From assembly GCA_031425195.1 (NCBI GenBank), contig JANPIX010000022.1, positions 39,919 to 103,918 on the forward strand: DNA of 64,000 nt, written 5' to 3'. The stretch is from JANPIX01 sp031425195. GTDB taxonomy: Bacteria > Pseudomonadota > Alphaproteobacteria > Rhodobacterales > Rhodobacteraceae. Position numbers and translations under genes: made by a program. Of the stretch, positions 17,245 to 26,196 are shown one piece after another (position 1 is the stretch's first letter; each line of letters begins with the position of its first letter). The notes below the pieces were generated by a model that was not told the origin of the DNA, did no database searches, and saw nothing but the letters and a program-made list of their open reading frames with translations.

Positions 17245-18045
17245 ATGTCTATATCCATCGCGGGAAAAACGGCGATCGTGACCGGGTCGGCCAATGGCAT
17301 CGGTCTGGCCATTGCGCGGCATTTCGTCGAACAGGGTGCCAATGTCATGTTTGCCGACATGGATGAGGACCGGCTGGAAGACGAAGTTGGCGCGCAGGCG
17401 CGCAGCGAAGGGGCGATCCGCCTGTTTGCGGGTGACCTGCGGCAGAAACTGACCATTGCCAATCTGCTGTCGGCCACGGTCGACGCCTTTGAACGATTGG
17501 ACATTCTGGTGAACGCAAGCCGCCAGATCGTGACCTCCGAGCCGCTGAGCATCGAGCGGGATGGGGTGGAAACCCTGTTGCAGCAGAACCTGATGACAAG
17601 TCTGCGGATGACGCAGATGACGGCGAAACGGATGATTGCGCAGTCGGGCGGGGAAAAGCCCGTCGCAGGGTCGATCATCAACCTGTCGTCCATCGCCGCC
17701 ACGCGCACCCATCCCGACCTTCTGGCCTATTCGATCAGTTGCGCAGCACTGGATCAGATGACGCGAAGCCTTGCCGTGGCGCTTGCCCCCAAGGGCATCC
17801 GCGTGAACGGTGTGGCCTTTGGGTCGGTGCTGAGCGCCAGTTTGCAGAACAGCCTGACCGACCACCCCGATTTTCGTGACCTGATCGTGAACGGCACGCC
17901 GCAGGGCAGGATCGCCAGCGCCGCCGAACTGGCCGAAACAGTGCAGTTTCTGGCGTCTGACGCGGCAGGGTTCATGACGGGGCAGATCCTGACACTGGAC
18001 GGCGGGCGCAGCCTGATCGACAGCGTGAACGTGCCGGCCCATTAG
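17245..18045 (+). CDS. Short-chain dehydrogenase/reductase (SDR) family oxidoreductase
   Basis: Classical SDR, 266 aa. The cofactor motif TGSANGIGLAIA (12-23) follows the first strand, and FADMDEDRL suggests NAD(H) preference through the aspartate after strand 2. The catalytic set is shifted: serine in NLSSIAATRTHPDLLAYSISCAAL, where the usual YxxxK reads YSISC, so the active-site lysine appears to be replaced by cysteine. This suggests a non-canonical or inactive SDR. GGAG lies 6 nt before the ATG. It follows the methyltransferase by 16 nt, probably in the same operon. Confidence 0.85.
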   Translation: MSISIAGKTAIVTGSANGIGLAIARHFVEQGANVMFADMDEDRLEDEVGAQARSEGAIRLFAGDLRQKLTIANLLSATVDAFERLDILVNASRQIVTSEPLSIERDGVETLLQQNLMTSLRMTQMTAKRMIAQSGGEKPVAGSIINLSSIAATRTHPDLLAYSISCAALDQMTRSLAVALAPKGIRVNGVAFGSVLSASLQNSLTDHPDFRDLIVNGTPQGRIASAAELAETVQFLASDAAGFMTGQILTLDGGRSLIDSVNVPAH

Positions 18046-18054
18046 GCCCGCGCT

Positions 18055-18456
18055 TTATTCCGGATACTGCGCCCTGCAGGCCGCAATCGCGGGGGCGGCG
18101 GTGGCGAGCAGCGCGCGGCGTTTTTCAATCAGGCCGTTCAGGGTGCGCTGTTCTGCGGCAAGGTCAATCGCCCGCGGCCGCGTCACGGTTTCATCCCTGT
18201 CTTCCCAGCAATAGCGCGGCGTCGGCGGCTTTTTCTTGCGGCCTTCGGTGAAGGACTGCGTTTCGCACAGCGTCCAGACAGGCGTGCTGACCGTCACACG
18301 ATCAAGGGCATAACCCCGCGTCAGATTGCCTTGGGTTTCGGTGATCAATCGTTCGACCACACGGGCATCCCGCGTATTGCGCCCGATGCACTGTTCCTGC
18401 GGGGTGCCACAGGCGGCCAGCAGCCCGCAGGCGACCAGTATGATTCGTGTTTGCAT
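18055..18456 (-). CDS. Small hypothetical lipoprotein
   Basis: A 133-aa protein with a lipoprotein signal: MQTRIILVACGLLAACGTPQ, lipobox LAAC, lipidated Cys at about 16. The mature part has further cysteines (EQCIG, TLCETQ, RYCWED, AACRAQ), which could make two disulfides in the periplasm, and a basic KKKPPTPR stretch. I do not recognise a family. The ATG at 18456 is chosen because AAGGA lies 8 nt upstream; an ATG two codons earlier (18462) is also in frame. It is convergent with the SDR gene and divergent from hemF. Confidence 0.7.
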   Translation of the reverse strand: MQTRIILVACGLLAACGTPQEQCIGRNTRDARVVERLITETQGNLTRGYALDRVTVSTPVWTLCETQSFTEGRKKKPPTPRYCWEDRDETVTRPRAIDLAAEQRTLNGLIEKRRALLATAAPAIAACRAQYPE

Positions 18457-18522
18457 CCGCATGATCCTTTAACCCTAGCACCGCCCGGCCCCCGCGCCAA
18501 TTCGCGCGTTGGCGGCCTTTTG

Positions 18523-18532
18523 ATCACGTGAT
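18523..18532. promoter_or_regulatory. 10-bp palindrome upstream of hemF
   Basis: ATCACGTGAT is a perfect palindrome 31 nt upstream of the hemF start, in the divergent gap with the lipoprotein gene. The neighbouring TTTTGATCACGTGATA superficially recalls an FNR box, but the second half-site is not ATCAA. No regulator is assigned. Confidence 0.25.
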
Positions 18533-18563
18533 AGTGAGAGCGCGGATGACAGGAGTTGTTTGA

Positions 18564-19427
18564 ATGGCCGACGATTTTGACACCCGCAAAGCCCGCGCCG
18601 CTGCCTGGTTCAGAACGCTGCGCGATCAGATCGTGGCCTCGTTCGAAAATCTTGAGTCCACGTCGGTGGCGGCGGGCCCCATAGGTGTTTTCGAGGTGAC
18701 GCCCACCACGCGCGAAGACGGCGGCGGCGGGTTGATGAGCGTGATGCGCAATGGCCGGGTGTTCGAAAAGATCGGCGTCAACGTCTCCACCGTGCACGGC
18801 GCTCTGGGCGAACGGGCGCAAAAGGCGATGGCTGCGCGCGGCGTTCCCGGCATGGCAGAAGACCCGCGGTTCTGGGCGTCGGGCATCAGCCTTGTTGCGC
18901 ATATGCAGAACCCGAACGCCCCTGCCGTGCACATGAACACGCGGATGTTCTGGACCCCGCATGCAAGCTGGTTCGGCGGTGGCGCCGATCTGAACCCCTG
19001 TATCGAATATCCTGAAGATACCACGCATTTTCATGCCCAGATGCAGGTGGCGTGTGATGCGCATGACCCCACCTATCACCCCCGGTTCAAGGCCTGGGCG
19101 GACGAGTACTTCTTTGTTCCGCACCGGGGCCGGGCGCGCGGTGTGGGCGGGATATTTTACGATGATCTGAACACCGGCGACTGGGAGGCGGATTTCGCCT
19201 TTACGCAGGATGTCGGCCGTCAGTTCCTGCCGGCCTTCGTGCCGCTGGTCGAAAAACGCCGCGACCTGCCCTGGGGCGAGGCCGAGCGGGATGTGCAACT
19301 GATTCACCGTGGACTTTATGCGGAATACAATCTGGTCTGGGACCGGGGCACGAAATTCGGGCTGGAAACCGGACATGACGCCAACGCGGTGCTGATGAGC
19401 CTGCCGCCTTTGGCCAAGTGGATCTGA
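18564..19427 (+). CDS. hemF: Oxygen-dependent coproporphyrinogen III oxidase
   Basis: Converts coproporphyrinogen III to protoporphyrinogen IX with O2 in heme and chlorophyll synthesis. The 287-aa protein carries the family signatures: FEVTPTTREDGGGGLMSVM near the start, HMNTRMFWTP, WFGGGADLNPCIEY, the segment FFVPHRGRARGVGGIFYDDL, and RGLYAEYNLVWDRGTKFGL near the end. GGAG lies 8 nt before the ATG. A LysE exporter gene follows after 4 nt. hemE and hemC lie within 3 kb, making this a tetrapyrrole neighbourhood although the genes are not all on one strand. Confidence 0.96.
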   Translation: MADDFDTRKARAAAWFRTLRDQIVASFENLESTSVAAGPIGVFEVTPTTREDGGGGLMSVMRNGRVFEKIGVNVSTVHGALGERAQKAMAARGVPGMAEDPRFWASGISLVAHMQNPNAPAVHMNTRMFWTPHASWFGGGADLNPCIEYPEDTTHFHAQMQVACDAHDPTYHPRFKAWADEYFFVPHRGRARGVGGIFYDDLNTGDWEADFAFTQDVGRQFLPAFVPLVEKRRDLPWGEAERDVQLIHRGLYAEYNLVWDRGTKFGLETGHDANAVLMSLPPLAKWI

Positions 19428-19431
19428 CCGG

Positions 19432-20040
19432 GTGGAAACGGCGGGGATCGCGGCTTTTGCGGCGACCTGCCTGATTGTGGAACTGACGCCGGGGCCGAAC
19501 ATGGCCTATCTTGCCCTTGTTGCCGCGACCGAAGGGCGTCGGCGGGGGTATGCTGCCGTGGCAGGGGTGGCACTTGGGCTCGCGATTTTGGGGGCGCTTG
19601 CGGCGGGGGGCCTTGCTGCCGTGATCAGCGCCTCGCCTGTGGCGTATCAGGTCCTGCGCTGGGCGGGGGTCGGGTATCTTTTGTGGCTGGCCTGGCAGGG
19701 CTGGCGCGGGGCCGAAGCCGCCGAGGATGCCACCGCCGCCGGGTCACCCCTTGGCGTCTGGTTTCGCCGCGGCCTTGTGACCAATCTGTTGAATCCCAAG
19801 GCTGCGGTGTTCTATGTGGCCGTCCTGCCATCCTTCCTGACGCCGGGCGGGGGAATCGGGCAGGCGGCACTGCTGTCCGCGATCTATGTTGCGGTGGCCA
19901 CCTTTGTGCATGCCATGATCGTGACCCTTGCGGGGTCTGCGCAGGTTTTCCTGCAGGATCAGGCGCGCGCGGCGATCACGCGCCGGATTCTGTCACTGGC
20001 GCTTGCCGGGGTTGCCGTCTGGATGCTCGCCCGCACCTGA
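19432..20040 (+). CDS. LysE/RhtB family amino-acid exporter
   Basis: Inner-membrane exporter of the LysE/RhtB superfamily, 202 aa with about six hydrophobic segments. The family signature is near the start: VELTPGPNMAYLALVA, followed by GRRRGYAAVAGVALGLA. The middle has LVTNLLNPKAAVFYVAVLPSF, the second conserved block of the family. The start is GTG, four nucleotides after the hemF stop, so translation is probably coupled to hemF. The substrate could be an amino acid or derivative. A link to heme synthesis (for example 5-aminolevulinate export) is only a guess from position. Confidence 0.88.
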   Translation: METAGIAAFAATCLIVELTPGPNMAYLALVAATEGRRRGYAAVAGVALGLAILGALAAGGLAAVISASPVAYQVLRWAGVGYLLWLAWQGWRGAEAAEDATAAGSPLGVWFRRGLVTNLLNPKAAVFYVAVLPSFLTPGGGIGQAALLSAIYVAVATFVHAMIVTLAGSAQVFLQDQARAAITRRILSLALAGVAVWMLART

Positions 20041-20046
20041 CGAACC

Positions 20047-21078
20047 CTATCCCTGCCGCACAACCTCGATCATCCGGGTCACGTTGTCGGGGTTTGCATC
20101 CGGCGTGATGCCGTGGCCCAGATTGAAGATATGCGGCCCGCCCTTGAACGCAGCCACCACGCGGCGGGTTTCGCGGTCAAGGTCGTCGCCACCCGTCACC
20201 ATGTGACCGGGCGCAAGATTGCCCTGCACACAGCCATCGACCTGCACGTTTTCAGCGGCCCATTCCGGCGTGACGGAATTGTCGAGCGCCACACAATCGG
20301 CACCGGTCGCGCGGGCGAACCCGACATAGCCTTGCCCCGCCTCGCGCGGGAAGGCGATGATGGGCAGGCCCGGATGGCGGGCCTTCAGGGCCGCGATGAT
20401 CCGCGCCGCAGGGGCCACGGCGAAATCCGTGAAATCCTGACCCTTGAGCGACCCTGCCCAGGAATCGAACAGCTTTACCACTTCGGCCCCGGCCTGAACC
20501 TGCATCGACAGATATTCGACAGTCGCATCCGCGATCCGGTCGATCAGTGCAGCAAAGGCGGCCCTGTCGCGCGCCTTGAAGGCATGGGCGGGGGCCTGAT
20601 CCGGTGTGCCGCGCCCGGCGATCATGTAGGTGGCCACTGTCCAGGGTGCGCCCGCGAACCCGATCAGCGTGGTTTCGCGCGGAAGTTCCCGCGACAGGAT
20701 TTTCACCGTCTCGTAAATCGGCGACAGCGTTTCGTGAATGTCGCCCACCGGGCGAAGCGCCTGCACACCGGGCATATCGCCGATGGTGGACAGGCGCGGC
20801 CCTTCGCCGGTTTCGAACCACAAGTCCGCGCCAAGCGCCTGTGGCAACAACAGGATATCCGCAAACAGGATCGCCGCATCAAAGCCGAACCGCCGGATCG
20901 GCTGCAACGTCACCTCGGCGGCGAGTTCCGGGTTGTAGCACAGTTTCAGAAAATCACCGGCCTGTGCCCGTGTGGCACGATATTCCGGCAGGTAACGCCC
21001 GGCTTGCCGCATCATCCAGATCGGCGGTGTGGGCAATGTTTCGCCACGCAGGGCACGCAGGATGGTTTTGTCGGTCAT
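20047..21078 (-). CDS. hemE: Uroporphyrinogen decarboxylase
   Basis: Decarboxylates the four acetate arms of uroporphyrinogen III to give coproporphyrinogen III. The 343-aa protein has the invariant N-terminal signature PIWMMRQAGRYLPEYRATRA (about 18-37, with the substrate-binding arginines), FADILLLPQALG with its conserved aspartate, GFAGAPWTVATYMI, and VQGNLAP and FNLGHGI near the end. The ATG has a GGGGGG ribosome-binding site a few nucleotides upstream. It is divergent from hemC across about 90 nt and convergent with the LysE gene (6 nt apart). Confidence 0.97.
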   Translation of the reverse strand: MTDKTILRALRGETLPTPPIWMMRQAGRYLPEYRATRAQAGDFLKLCYNPELAAEVTLQPIRRFGFDAAILFADILLLPQALGADLWFETGEGPRLSTIGDMPGVQALRPVGDIHETLSPIYETVKILSRELPRETTLIGFAGAPWTVATYMIAGRGTPDQAPAHAFKARDRAAFAALIDRIADATVEYLSMQVQAGAEVVKLFDSWAGSLKGQDFTDFAVAPAARIIAALKARHPGLPIIAFPREAGQGYVGFARATGADCVALDNSVTPEWAAENVQVDGCVQGNLAPGHMVTGGDDLDRETRRVVAAFKGGPHIFNLGHGITPDANPDNVTRMIEVVRQG

Positions 21079-21171
21079 GATCCCCCCAGATTTTTCCGAT
21101 GCGTCACGTCTGCAGGGCCTGTTGTCAAGGCGGGATTGTCAGCACCCGCTGACACCGTTAGCAATATGCGC

Positions 21172-22110
21172 ATGACATATTCGCTTCCCACACCCGAACA
21201 TCCCCTGAACATCGGCACGCGCGGATCGCCCCTTGCCCTTGCTCAGGCTTACGAAACCCGCAACCGGCTCATGGCGGCCTTTGATCTGCCGGAACAGGCG
21301 TTTCACATCGCCGTCATCAAGGTTCTGGGCGATCAGATTCTGGACCGCGCCTTGAAAGACATTGGCGGCAAGGGTTTGTTCACCCGTGAAATCGAAGAGG
21401 CGCTTTTGGCGGGGCAGATCGATATTGCCGTCCATTCGATGAAGGACATGCCCACCTTGCAACCCGACGGGCTGGTCCTTGACACCTATCTCCCGCGTGA
21501 GGACGTGCGGGATGCCTTCGTGTCGCCGGGCTTTGCCACGCTTGTTGATTTGCCGCAGGCCGCCGTTGTGGGATCGTCGTCCCTGCGCAGGCGGGCGCAA
21601 CTGGCGCATCGCCGCCCTGATCTGCAACTGGTGGAATTTCGCGGCAACGTGCAGACCCGGATGAAAAAGCTGAATGACGGGGTGGCGCACGCTACGTTTC
21701 TGGCGATGGCGGGTTTGAACCGGCTTGGCCTTGCCGACATGGCCCGGGGCGGCATTGACGTGACAGAGATGCTTCCCGCCGTGGCCCAGGGTGCCATCGG
21801 GATCGAACGGCGCATCAACGACCCCCGCGCCGCCGACATGCTGGCCGCAATCCATGACCATGACACTGGCCTGCGGTTGACAGCGGAGCGGGCGTTTTTG
21901 CTGCGGCTGGACGGATCCTGCGAAACGCCGATTGCCGGGCTTGCTGTGCTGGATGGCGACAGCCTGTGGATGCGCGGTGAAATCCTGCGTCCTGACGGAT
22001 CACGCGTGATTACAGGGGAATTGCGCGGTGTGGCGGGCGATGGTGCGGCGCTTGGCATGGCACTTGCGGCCGATCTCTTGGGGCAGGCGGGGCCCGGTTT
22101 TTTCAGCTGA
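21172..22110 (+). CDS. hemC: Hydroxymethylbilane synthase (porphobilinogen deaminase)
   Basis: Polymerises four porphobilinogen units into hydroxymethylbilane. The 312-aa protein shows LNIGTRGSPLALAQA at the start, KDIGGKGLFTREIEEALL, the catalytic-aspartate region VHSMKDMPT, VVGSSSLRRRAQL, FRGNVQTR and the dipyrromethane cofactor cysteine in LDGSCETPI (Cys250). An ATG two codons earlier (21166) is possible; MTYSLPTP fits the family start better. It runs tail to tail into the MFS gene with an 8-nt overlap. The open frame continues far upstream antisense to hemE, which is not coding. Confidence 0.96.
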   Translation: MTYSLPTPEHPLNIGTRGSPLALAQAYETRNRLMAAFDLPEQAFHIAVIKVLGDQILDRALKDIGGKGLFTREIEEALLAGQIDIAVHSMKDMPTLQPDGLVLDTYLPREDVRDAFVSPGFATLVDLPQAAVVGSSSLRRRAQLAHRRPDLQLVEFRGNVQTRMKKLNDGVAHATFLAMAGLNRLGLADMARGGIDVTEMLPAVAQGAIGIERRINDPRAADMLAAIHDHDTGLRLTAERAFLLRLDGSCETPIAGLAVLDGDSLWMRGEILRPDGSRVITGELRGVAGDGAALGMALAADLLGQAGPGFFS

Positions 22111-23317
22111 CGCCCGACGCCATGGCCCTGCGCCTGTCCGCCCAATGGAGCCAGCCTGCGCCACTGACGCTGACAGCGGCACCCAGAACCGTGACGTTGC
22201 CATAGCCCCAGACCCATGTGCCAAAGGCAAAGCAGGCGGCAGCGATCACATGCGCGCCAAGATGCTGCAATGTGATCAGCGACGACCCCGCACCGGGCCT
22301 GTCGGCCATCATGTTCTGCATGTAGGCGATAGGAAGCGTTAGGGTCAGGGCACCCCCGATGGCCGCAGGCAGCACCAACACCCACACGACGGCACTGTCG
22401 GCCAGCACCGGCAGCAGTGCCAGATGCATCGCGTACAGCACGGCCCCGATCAGGATGAGAACCGTGCGCGACATGGCGCGCAGCATCGGCACCATGAACA
22501 GCATGAACGGCACCTCAAGCCCCGCCACCAGCCCGATGTAAAGCGAGGCATCGGCGGGCCCGCGCCCGGCCGTCTGATCAAACAGCAGACCGATGGCGGT
22601 GATATAGGTGGTCCCCCCCGCCATCACCGCGCCAAGCGCCAGAACGCGGGTGCCGATAGATCTGTTCACCAGTTCCGCCAGCGCCGACCGGATGCTGAGC
22701 CCCGATTTGACGTCTGTCCAGCCGGTCTGCCCCGCACGCGGCCAGAACCGCCACGTCAGTCCAAGGATCGCCGCCGCAAACATCAGCCCAGCGGGGTAGA
22801 TCGCCATGACATCCGTCCCCGCCTGAAAGGCAAGTGACCAGACCGGCAGAACAACAACGAAGGGGGCCGCGAACACCGCACGGACGGCGGACATGATCGT
22901 ATCGCGATCTTCGGGCGGATAGGTCGATGCCGCAAGCCGCGCCAGTGCGAACAACTGCCCGAACAGCGATGCGCCAAACGGAAACAGCAGTGCCTGCGTC
23001 AGCACAAAGCCAAAGGCGGTCGGATGCACCGTCATCAACACATGCCCGGCAAGCCAAAGCGCCGCTGCAATGATTGCCACCTGCCGCCTGTCTGTCGTCT
23101 GATCCGTGCGAATGCCGATCGCGATGGAGGCGACAACCGAAACGACCATCGACACAACCATCAGGATTGCCAGCCCGAAATCGCCGAGGCCAAACCGCTG
23201 CACCGCAAGAACGGCGACGTGTGGGGCAAAGGTCGATGCAATGGCACCCACCAGAAACAGCAGGATTGCCGCTAGGCGCAGCGTCGGGTCCGTCCACAAG
23301 AAGCGCAGGGCCATCAT
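22103..23317 (-). CDS. MFS transporter (sugar efflux/SET-like)
   Basis: Twelve-helix major facilitator, 404 aa, with two six-helix halves joined by a short cytoplasmic loop (WRFWPRAGQTGWTDVKSG). The N-terminal half has IGIRTDQTTDRRQVAI, the loop 2-3 signature in a diverged form (usual GxxxDRxGRR). The layout and lengths recall SetA-type sugar efflux proteins or Rhodobacterales MFS exporters; the substrate is unknown. Two consecutive ATG codons begin the gene (23317 and 23314). The stop overlaps the end of hemC on the other strand by 8 nt, and the oxidase gene ends 25 nt upstream of its start on the same strand. Confidence 0.85.
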   Translation of the reverse strand: MMALRFLWTDPTLRLAAILLFLVGAIASTFAPHVAVLAVQRFGLGDFGLAILMVVSMVVSVVASIAIGIRTDQTTDRRQVAIIAAALWLAGHVLMTVHPTAFGFVLTQALLFPFGASLFGQLFALARLAASTYPPEDRDTIMSAVRAVFAAPFVVVLPVWSLAFQAGTDVMAIYPAGLMFAAAILGLTWRFWPRAGQTGWTDVKSGLSIRSALAELVNRSIGTRVLALGAVMAGGTTYITAIGLLFDQTAGRGPADASLYIGLVAGLEVPFMLFMVPMLRAMSRTVLILIGAVLYAMHLALLPVLADSAVVWVLVLPAAIGGALTLTLPIAYMQNMMADRPGAGSSLITLQHLGAHVIAAACFAFGTWVWGYGNVTVLGAAVSVSGAGWLHWADRRRAMASGVS

Positions 23318-23342
23318 GCGAAGGTCAGCCAGCCGCCATGTG

Positions 23343-24755
23343 TCACGGGATGACCTTGCCTGGATTCATGCGGCCTTCGGGGTCGATTGCGGCCTTGATC
23401 GCGCGCATCAGGTCCAGCGCAGCAGGGTCTTTGCGCCGCGCCATGGACGGCAGTTTTGACAGGCCAACCCCATGCTCGGCAGAAAAGCTGCCGCGCAGGG
23501 CCTGCACTTCGTCTTCGACGGCGGTCAGAACGGCGTCGTGCAGCAGCGGGTCGTCGCGGGTGGGAAACACGGTCAGATGGACATTGCCATCCCCCAGATG
23601 CGCGACCAGAACGGTTTCCGCGCCCGGGTCAATGTCCGGCAGTCGTGCATGGATGCGCTTCAGAAAGCTGTCAACCTTGTCAACGGGCAGCGCCACGTCG
23701 GTATCGATGGCGGGCTTGCGGGCAAAGGTGATTTCCGCCGCAAGTTCCCGCCTGTGCCACATGGCCCGCCGCTGATCTTCGGTCTTGGCGATCAATGCAT
23801 CCTGCACGGTTCCCGCTTCCATCATCGCCGACAAAGTGGTTTCCAACAGCGCCACCAGAGGGACTTCGCCCGCGTCGTTTGTCTGGCAAAAATGCGGGGC
23901 GGTTGCGGCGAGTTCGACCAGAATGTGAACGGGATAGATCGTGGGGAAGGGGGCACCGATATCGGGGCGAACCTCGTTCATCCGGCGCATATAGGTGTCG
24001 GGCATATACTCGAACGCCTCCACAAGTCCGCCGGAAGCATCCTGCAATTCCCGCAGCATCGTCACGGCATCGCCCAGCGATCCCATCGCCACGGTTGCTG
24101 TCGCATGGGCGCGCGGGCGGGGCACCAGTTTCATCACGGCGGCGGTGATCACGCCCAACGTGCCTTCTGCGCCAATGAACAGATCGCGCAAATCGTAACC
24201 GGAATTGTCCTTGTGCAACTCTCCCATCAGATCAAGCACGCGGCCGTCGGGCAAGACCACCTCGATCCCAAGGCACAGCGCACGGGTCGACCCGTACCGC
24301 ACGACGTTGGACCCGCCTGCATTGGTCGACAAGACGCCGCCAATCGTGGCTGACCCGCGCGCGCCGAACCAAAGGGGAAAGTAAAGATCGACCGCCTCGG
24401 CCGCGTCATGCAGGTTGGACAGGATCACCCCTGCCTCCACAATCGCCAGACGGGACGCCGGGCGCACCTCGCAGATGCGGTTCATCCGGTCCAGCGACAA
24501 CAGGATGCCACCTTGCGTCATCGTCCCGCCCACCAGCCCCGTCCGCCCACCCGCAGGCACCACCGCCACGCCCGCCTGTGCAGCGGCACGCAAGGTGGCG
24601 GCCACTTCATCGGTGTTCGCCGGGCGTACGACTGCAATCGGGTTTGACGTGTATTTCCCCGTCCAGTCGCCGCAATAGGGGGCCATATCGGCACCTGTCA
24701 GCACATGGCGGGCACCCACGGCATCGTTCAATATGTCAAGAAGTGCTGCGCTCAT
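23343..24755 (-). CDS. FAD-binding oxidase, D-2-hydroxyacid dehydrogenase-like (GlcD/LDHD/D2HGDH family)
   Basis: Flavoprotein of the vanillyl-alcohol-oxidase superfamily, 470 aa. The N-terminal PCMH FAD domain has VVPAGGRTGLVGG (FAD pyrophosphate loop), the segment GARGSATIGGVLSTNAGG and FIGAEGTLGVITAAVMKL. The C-terminal oxidase domain carries the metal/active-site signature HLGDGNVHLTVF and ends with the conserved SAEHGVGL and DPEGRMNPGK motifs. Relatives oxidise D-lactate, D-2-hydroxyglutarate or glycolate and pass electrons to quinone or ETF. The ATG at 24755 (MSAALLDIL) is the family-like start; the frame reaches further upstream without family features. Confidence 0.9.
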   Translation of the reverse strand: MSAALLDILNDAVGARHVLTGADMAPYCGDWTGKYTSNPIAVVRPANTDEVAATLRAAAQAGVAVVPAGGRTGLVGGTMTQGGILLSLDRMNRICEVRPASRLAIVEAGVILSNLHDAAEAVDLYFPLWFGARGSATIGGVLSTNAGGSNVVRYGSTRALCLGIEVVLPDGRVLDLMGELHKDNSGYDLRDLFIGAEGTLGVITAAVMKLVPRPRAHATATVAMGSLGDAVTMLRELQDASGGLVEAFEYMPDTYMRRMNEVRPDIGAPFPTIYPVHILVELAATAPHFCQTNDAGEVPLVALLETTLSAMMEAGTVQDALIAKTEDQRRAMWHRRELAAEITFARKPAIDTDVALPVDKVDSFLKRIHARLPDIDPGAETVLVAHLGDGNVHLTVFPTRDDPLLHDAVLTAVEDEVQALRGSFSAEHGVGLSKLPSMARRKDPAALDLMRAIKAAIDPEGRMNPGKVIP

Positions 24756-24861
24756 GGCCCAGCGATAACGCGCCACCTGACCCTTTGCCAGACGGAAATC
24801 GCTTGACCCAAGGCAAGACGGCAGATGATACTTAGCAAACATACTAACAAAAGGAATCGCC

Positions 24862-25512
24862 ATGCGACGCCGTCTGTTTCCCGCCTTGGCGTTTGTCGCG
24901 GCGTCCCTTGCCACTGCGGTTTCAGCACAGGATTTCGCCCCCGCTCCGGCAGGAACCTACCACGTTGATCCGCAGCATTCGCGGCTTGTGTTTCAGGTCA
25001 ACCATCTGGGATTTTCCAATTACACGGCGTTTTTTCGTGAGTTTGACGCCGAACTTGTCTTTGATCCCGCCCAGCCCGAAGCGATGCAATTGACCGCAAC
25101 CGTCAACCCGGCGTCAATCGAAACGCACTACCCGGACCCTGCCGTCGATTTCAATGGCATCCTAGCGGGGCCGGAATTTCTGGATGCTGCTGCGTTCCCG
25201 GAAATGACATTCAAAAGCACCACCATCCATCTGACCGGCGAAAAGATGGCGGATGTGACCGGCGATCTGACGATGCACGGCGTGACCGCGCCAATCACCC
25301 TGCAGGTGACGTTCAACGGTGGCTATGCCGGGTTTGAATTGGACCCCGCCCCGCGCATCGGCTTTTCAGCCAAAGGCAGCCTGATGCGCTCGGCCTACGG
25401 GATGGGTTATGGCATACCCGCCCCCGGCACCACGATGGGCGTAGGGGACGAGGTGACGTTCCTGATCGAAACCGAACTTCTGAACCCGGCGGCCGCGAAA
25501 CCTGCGCCATAA
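24862..25512 (+). CDS. YceI family periplasmic lipid-binding-like protein
   Basis: A 216-aa exported protein with a clear signal peptide (RRRLFPALAFVAASLATAVSAQ, cleavage after SAQ or VSA near 22). The mature part is a YceI lipocalin-like barrel: GTYHVDPQHSRLVFQVNHLGFSN, then DLTMHGVTAPITLQVTF and GFSAKGSLMRSAYGM. YceI proteins bind long isoprenoids and are often found with cytochromes or stress systems; the role here is unknown. The ribosome-binding site AAAAGGAA is strong. It is divergent from the flavoprotein oxidase and convergent with the esterase gene. Confidence 0.9.
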   Translation: MRRRLFPALAFVAASLATAVSAQDFAPAPAGTYHVDPQHSRLVFQVNHLGFSNYTAFFREFDAELVFDPAQPEAMQLTATVNPASIETHYPDPAVDFNGILAGPEFLDAAAFPEMTFKSTTIHLTGEKMADVTGDLTMHGVTAPITLQVTFNGGYAGFELDPAPRIGFSAKGSLMRSAYGMGYGIPAPGTTMGVGDEVTFLIETELLNPAAAKPAP

Positions 25513-25521
25513 AGGCCGAAA

Positions 25522-26196
25522 TCAGCGCGGGACGGTCGCCACCAGATCCTCGATGACGGGCCCCAACTGTTCCACGATCATCTTCACCCCGGTGGCGTTG
25601 GGGTGAATGCCATCGCCCTGCATATAGGCCGCCATCCCTTTCGGGTCGGTCAGCAGGGGCGCAAAATAGCTTGGCACCAGAAACGTGTCATACTTGTAAG
25701 ACAGGTCTTCAAAGATCGCATCGAAGTTGATCTTGAACTCCGGCCCGTAGTTTTCCGTCGCCGTCAGCCCGACCAGAAGCATGGGCAGGCCAATCTTCTG
25801 CGTCGTCCCCATGATCGCATCCAGATTGGCACGCGTGACGGCGGGGTCGATTCCGCGAAGCATGTCGTTGCCGCCCAGTATGATGACAAGCGCCTTTGCA
25901 TCCGGCGTCAGCGTCCAGTCGAGCCGCGCGAGCCCCCCCGCCGTGGTATCGCCCGACACACCGGCGTTGACGAGCTTTACCTCAACGCCTTTGGCATCCA
26001 GCCACGCCTGCAACTGGGGCACCAGACCGTCTTCGGCGGGCAGGCCATAACCGGCGGTCAGACTGTCGCCCAGAATGGGAACGGTCACGGGTTCCGCAAG
26101 GGCGGGCGTGGCCAGACAACTAATCAGAATGACGCAGTTGGCAATCAACCGGCGAAACCCATATGTGAGAGGGAATGTTGAAAAGGCGGTAGGCAT
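25522..26196 (-). CDS. tesA: GDSL-family arylesterase / TesA-like lysophospholipase
   Basis: SGNH hydrolase, 224 aa. After a signal-like N-terminus (RRLIANCVILISCLATPALA) come block I ILGDSLTAGYGL (nucleophile Ser), block II NAGVSGDTTAGG, block III ILGGNDMLRG and block V DGIHPNATG with the catalytic Asp-x-x-His. All four blocks are intact. In E. coli TesA is a periplasmic thioesterase/lysophospholipase. The ATG at 26194-26196 has AGGA 6 nt upstream. It overlaps the start codon of the divergent ABC ATPase gene by two bases. This esterase next to an ABC pair is an arrangement I remember from many proteobacteria. Confidence 0.9.
   Translation of the reverse strand: MPTAFSTFPLTYGFRRLIANCVILISCLATPALAEPVTVPILGDSLTAGYGLPAEDGLVPQLQAWLDAKGVEVKLVNAGVSGDTTAGGLARLDWTLTPDAKALVIILGGNDMLRGIDPAVTRANLDAIMGTTQKIGLPMLLVGLTATENYGPEFKINFDAIFEDLSYKYDTFLVPSYFAPLLTDPKGMAAYMQGDGIHPNATGVKMIVEQLGPVIEDLVATVPR

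Noticed and set aside
18519..18534. Possible FNR box upstream of hemF
   Set aside because: Only the first half-site (TTGAT) fits; the second should be ATCAA and is not.
20113..21171. In-frame upstream extension of hemC
   Set aside because: Lies antisense to hemE, which has all its signatures; the HemC N-terminus is complete from 21172.
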